Assembly: GCF_019511445.1 (NCBI RefSeq)
Contig: NZ_JAEUAN010000014.1
Coordinates: 62,001-126,000 of the forward strand
Origin: Aliirhizobium wenxiniae
GTDB lineage: Bacteria; Pseudomonadota; Alphaproteobacteria; Rhizobiales; Rhizobiaceae
Length of the DNA: 64,000 nt
Direction: 5' to 3'
This document shows positions 62,136 through 64,000 of the stretch, piece by piece (within the stretch, counting starts at the first letter, position 1; every line of letters begins with the position of its first letter). The notes under the pieces were generated by a model, which saw only the letters and a program-made list of their open reading frames with translations, had not been told where the DNA came from and did not search any database. A program made the position numbers and the translations under genes.

Positions 62136-62643
62136 TCAGGCAACGAAGATGCTCTGTGGCCCAAGTGATTTCTCGGACATGGAAAGCACCGGGCTTTCTG
62201 TCACCCGACGCGTCCGATCTTGCGAGGCTAAGACCGTCCGTTGATCGATGTTTGCAAGAATTTGGCGCAGTTCAGGCTCGTCGACCATGACGGCTGCGGC
62301 TGCCGGCGATACCCATATCTTGCTACGCTGTCCTTGTTCAGCGAAGGCGTCGGTTTCTTCAGAGCATTTAAGCAAATGCACCCGCTACCGTGAGTGACGT
62401 CTCTTCGTTTTTCGCGTAAAGATAGTAGCCGACTGTAGTTTTTCTGATCTTCCCGGACACGCCGCTCTCTTCAAGTGCCTCGCGTTGTGCGGCTCTAAAA
62501 GACGGTTCTCGCCGACGGATATTCCCTTTCGGTATAATCCAACGGCCTGTATCCTTGCTCGTGATCAGCAAGATCTCGATTCGGCTGCTGGAAACCCGCC
62601 AACAAACAGCCCCAGCTTGTTCGGTGGCAAAGTAGTGCGCCAA
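62136..62643 (-). pseudogene. NUDIX hydrolase with a one-base frameshift
   Basis: The first part has a perfect NUDIX box: 'GNIRRREPSFRAAQREALEE' followed by 'SGV' (G-x5-E-x7-REUXEE). The frame then ends at 62368 after 'EETSLTV'. In the next frame the family continues as 'VHLLKCSEETDAFAEQGQRS', 'KIWVSPAAAAVMVDEPELRQ'. One extra base at about 62385 explains the break. The start used is a TTG at 62643; no ATG or strong ribosome site is visible, so the true N-terminus may also be lost. Confidence 0.8.
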
Positions 62644-62779
62644 CGCGAGTTGGTAATGATCGATGGTGAAGTTTTGTGCTGGACGCGTGTCCGCGTGGAT
62701 TTCAGGTGCGTAGAGGCTGAAACGAAAATCATCCTGCCTAGTCGATCGACCTAGAGAGACCGATCATTTACTGCGCCTC

Positions 62780-63001
62780 CTACTCTGCAGCTTGGCGGTG
62801 CCAAATGCTGGGTGGCTGCTCGATGTGGCTAAGGATTTCGAAATCGCTGATCATGAAATGTTGATCGGAGCCCGGAACTGCAAGCGTCCAGTGGTCGTGG
62901 CTCTCCCCGAAGATGGTTGAGACCTCTACGATCGTCGTCCGCCCGTCGTTGTGTTTTTGCGAACGTGCCCAATAGAACTCGTGGGGGAAAACGTCGATCA
63001 T
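62780..63001 (-). CDS. Small hypothetical protein
   Basis: This 73-residue acidic/aromatic protein starts 'MIDVFPHEFYWARSQKHNDG' and has 'TIVEVSTIFGESHDHWTLAV'. A GAGGAG ribosome site lies about 8 nt before the ATG. The regular composition and good start suggest a real gene; I do not recognise the family. Confidence 0.55.
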   Translation of the reverse strand: MIDVFPHEFYWARSQKHNDGRTTIVEVSTIFGESHDHWTLAVPGSDQHFMISDFEILSHIEQPPSIWHRQAAE

Positions 63002-63192
63002 GGCGCGACTCCTCTGTAGAGGTGAAGTCTACGAACAATCCAATGGCTTGGATAGGAGCCTCTGCACACTTACTGAGCTCTCCCCAGCTTTATGTAAGCA
63101 GCGTCGTGTGTCCTTGAGGCCACCTACGGAGAAGTGGTTAAACACGTTGTCAGGTTTGTGGAACCGGTCGATGAGTGATCCATTGTGCCTCC

Positions 63193-63282
63193 ATGAAACT
63201 GACACTCACAACATTTATTGGGCTCCTCGCAGGTATCGTGCTGGCCGCCTACCTGATCGAACTGATATCGGCGATAACATAG
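63193..63282 (+). CDS. Possible 29-residue membrane peptide
   Basis: A short frame encodes 'MKLTLTTFIGLLAGIVLAAY' and 'LIELISAIT': a single hydrophobic helix with a small polar N-terminus, like small membrane regulators or type I toxins. The ribosome site is weak (GCCTCC next to the ATG). The surrounding sequence (63002-63432) holds no other gene. Confidence 0.3.
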   Translation: MKLTLTTFIGLLAGIVLAAYLIELISAIT

Positions 63283-63432
63283 AGGCGGCTAAGGCAATGA
63301 CGCAATGAGCCAGTTCCTGATGCAGCAATCTAGTTAGCCATCAAGGGCGCGGAGAATGAATGCCTTGTAGTCGTCGGGACCGAGAGACCTGACGTGGTGG
63401 CGACATCCACGGTGGGCGTGCACAGCCAACTA

Positions 63433-63933
63433 TCAGCGCCACTTCTTGAGCAATGCGCCGCGTGCGCCGTGAACAGGATCGGTCCGGGGCAAGGGAAGAG
63501 ATGCAATCGTCGACAGCATTTTCTCGGTGGCGGCCAACCGTTGAATGTCCGCGTGTTGCTCCGGAGGATAAGCTCCAACAACCGCAAAATCTTTCGAGCT
63601 GCCAAGGTTCTGGTGTCCGGTACCGGCAGGGAGGATCAGGCAATCGCCCGGCGCTACTCTAATCTCCTGACCGTCCGGCCCACCAATCAGCAAGGTTGCC
63701 GTGCCACTTTTCACTCCCAGGACCTCATGAGCACCGGTGTGATAGTGCTGATAGTCGAAGACGCCATCCGTCCAGATGCCGGACCAGCCATTCCTCGCAA
63801 ACAGCTTGTCGAATGCCTCTCCGTCTGCAAGATCGATGTTGTAACGCAAGACGGGAAGCCGCTGATTATTCGGCACCCAGGCGCTCGGTTCAAACATTCT
63901 AGTATCGACAAACATCGTCGTTGTTACCTTCAA
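63433..63933 (-). CDS. Cupin domain protein (YjlB-like)
   Basis: This 166-residue single-domain cupin shows metal-binding motif 1 'HYHTGAHEVLGVKSG' and motif 2 near 'LILPAGTGHQNLGSSKDFAV', followed by 'VGAYPPEQHADIQR', which matches the YjlB group ('VVGAYP'). The function of that group is not known. It has no visible operon partner inside the window; the last 67 nt to 64000 show no gene. Confidence 0.85.
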   Translation of the reverse strand: MKVTTTMFVDTRMFEPSAWVPNNQRLPVLRYNIDLADGEAFDKLFARNGWSGIWTDGVFDYQHYHTGAHEVLGVKSGTATLLIGGPDGQEIRVAPGDCLILPAGTGHQNLGSSKDFAVVGAYPPEQHADIQRLAATEKMLSTIASLPLPRTDPVHGARGALLKKWR

Positions 63934-64000
63934 TGTGGAGCTGGTTCGTCGCTCTCGTCATTCAACGAGGGGAGAAAAGTCTCCACATCACGGCGCTCCC

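Noticed and set aside
1..64000. CRISPR arrays, rRNA, complete tRNA genes, replication origin and repABC genes
   Set aside because: No regularly spaced repeats, rRNA-like tracts, foldable tRNAs or replication proteins were seen.

Overview
The window looks like an accessory replicon or genomic island of an alphaproteobacterium of the order Hyphomicrobiales, most likely Rhizobiaceae (Rhizobium, Agrobacterium or Ensifer relatives). The evidence is high GC, many ABC uptake cassettes paired with one-component regulators, HWE-type histidine kinases, a CsbD stress protein, a NolR-like regulator, and IS66 and IS110 elements. No replication, conjugation, rRNA or tRNA genes were found. The assignment is inference from gene families, not from a database match.

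1-5.84 kb: an oligopeptide-type ABC system (minus strand, last gene cut by the window edge), divergent from a GntR regulator and a BisC/TorA-type molybdopterin oxidoreductase. 5.9-13.6 kb: a sugar or amino-sugar uptake operon (binding protein, two permeases, ATPase, BadF-type kinase, SIS isomerase) with a ROK regulator upstream. 13.7-14.8 kb: an orphan 3-hydroxy-D-aspartate aldolase (BhcC type). 14.9-23.5 kb: a scar zone with a DUF1214 remnant, two adjacent IS110-family transposase genes, a VapBC pair, a nucleotidyltransferase, an AraC remnant, a left-truncated IS66 copy and a decapitated VapC.

23.5-37.7 kb: a GntR regulator divergent from a ten-gene catabolic operon on the plus strand: Zn-alcohol dehydrogenase, quinone reductase, ThDP enzyme, branched-chain-type ABC transporter with a LivM-LivG fusion, SDR, AroE-like dehydrogenase, FAD-linked 2-hydroxyacid dehydrogenase and GMC oxidoreductase. 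Its chemistry (alcohol to carbonyl, 2-hydroxyacid to 2-oxoacid, ThDP C-C cleavage or ligation) reads like a pathway for an unknown polyhydroxylated or alicyclic acid. 37.9-45.2 kb: a LacI regulator divergent from a Gfo/Idh dehydrogenase, a TIM-barrel isomerase and a sugar ABC transporter, with a perfect 16-bp LacI-type palindrome at the predicted transcription start.

45.8-48.8 kb: an alpha/beta hydrolase with alternative exported and cytosolic starts, an AraC regulator and a second VapBC. 49.1-56.4 kb: a signalling block (CHASE3-GAF hybrid kinase with three receiver domains, CheR, receiver-less CheB, REC-HWE kinase, PAS-HWE kinase) followed by a broken csbD. 56.2-62.6 kb is a decay zone: csbD with a nonsense codon, a GlxA-type regulator fused at its 5' end and carrying two compensating frameshifts, a PAS gene with a nonsense codon, a second IS66 copy whose TnpC lacks the zinc-finger segment, and a frameshifted NUDIX gene. 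Small hypothetical genes and a cupin close the window.

The most unusual signals are a 30-nt tRNA-T-arm-like sequence present four times with fixed spacing, three of them beside vapC genes; two IS66 copies in direct orientation about 38.8 kb apart whose tnpC genes are mosaic in identity; an AroE-like enzyme with an altered carboxylate-binding motif inside the unknown catabolic operon; and the cluster of independently broken genes at the right.
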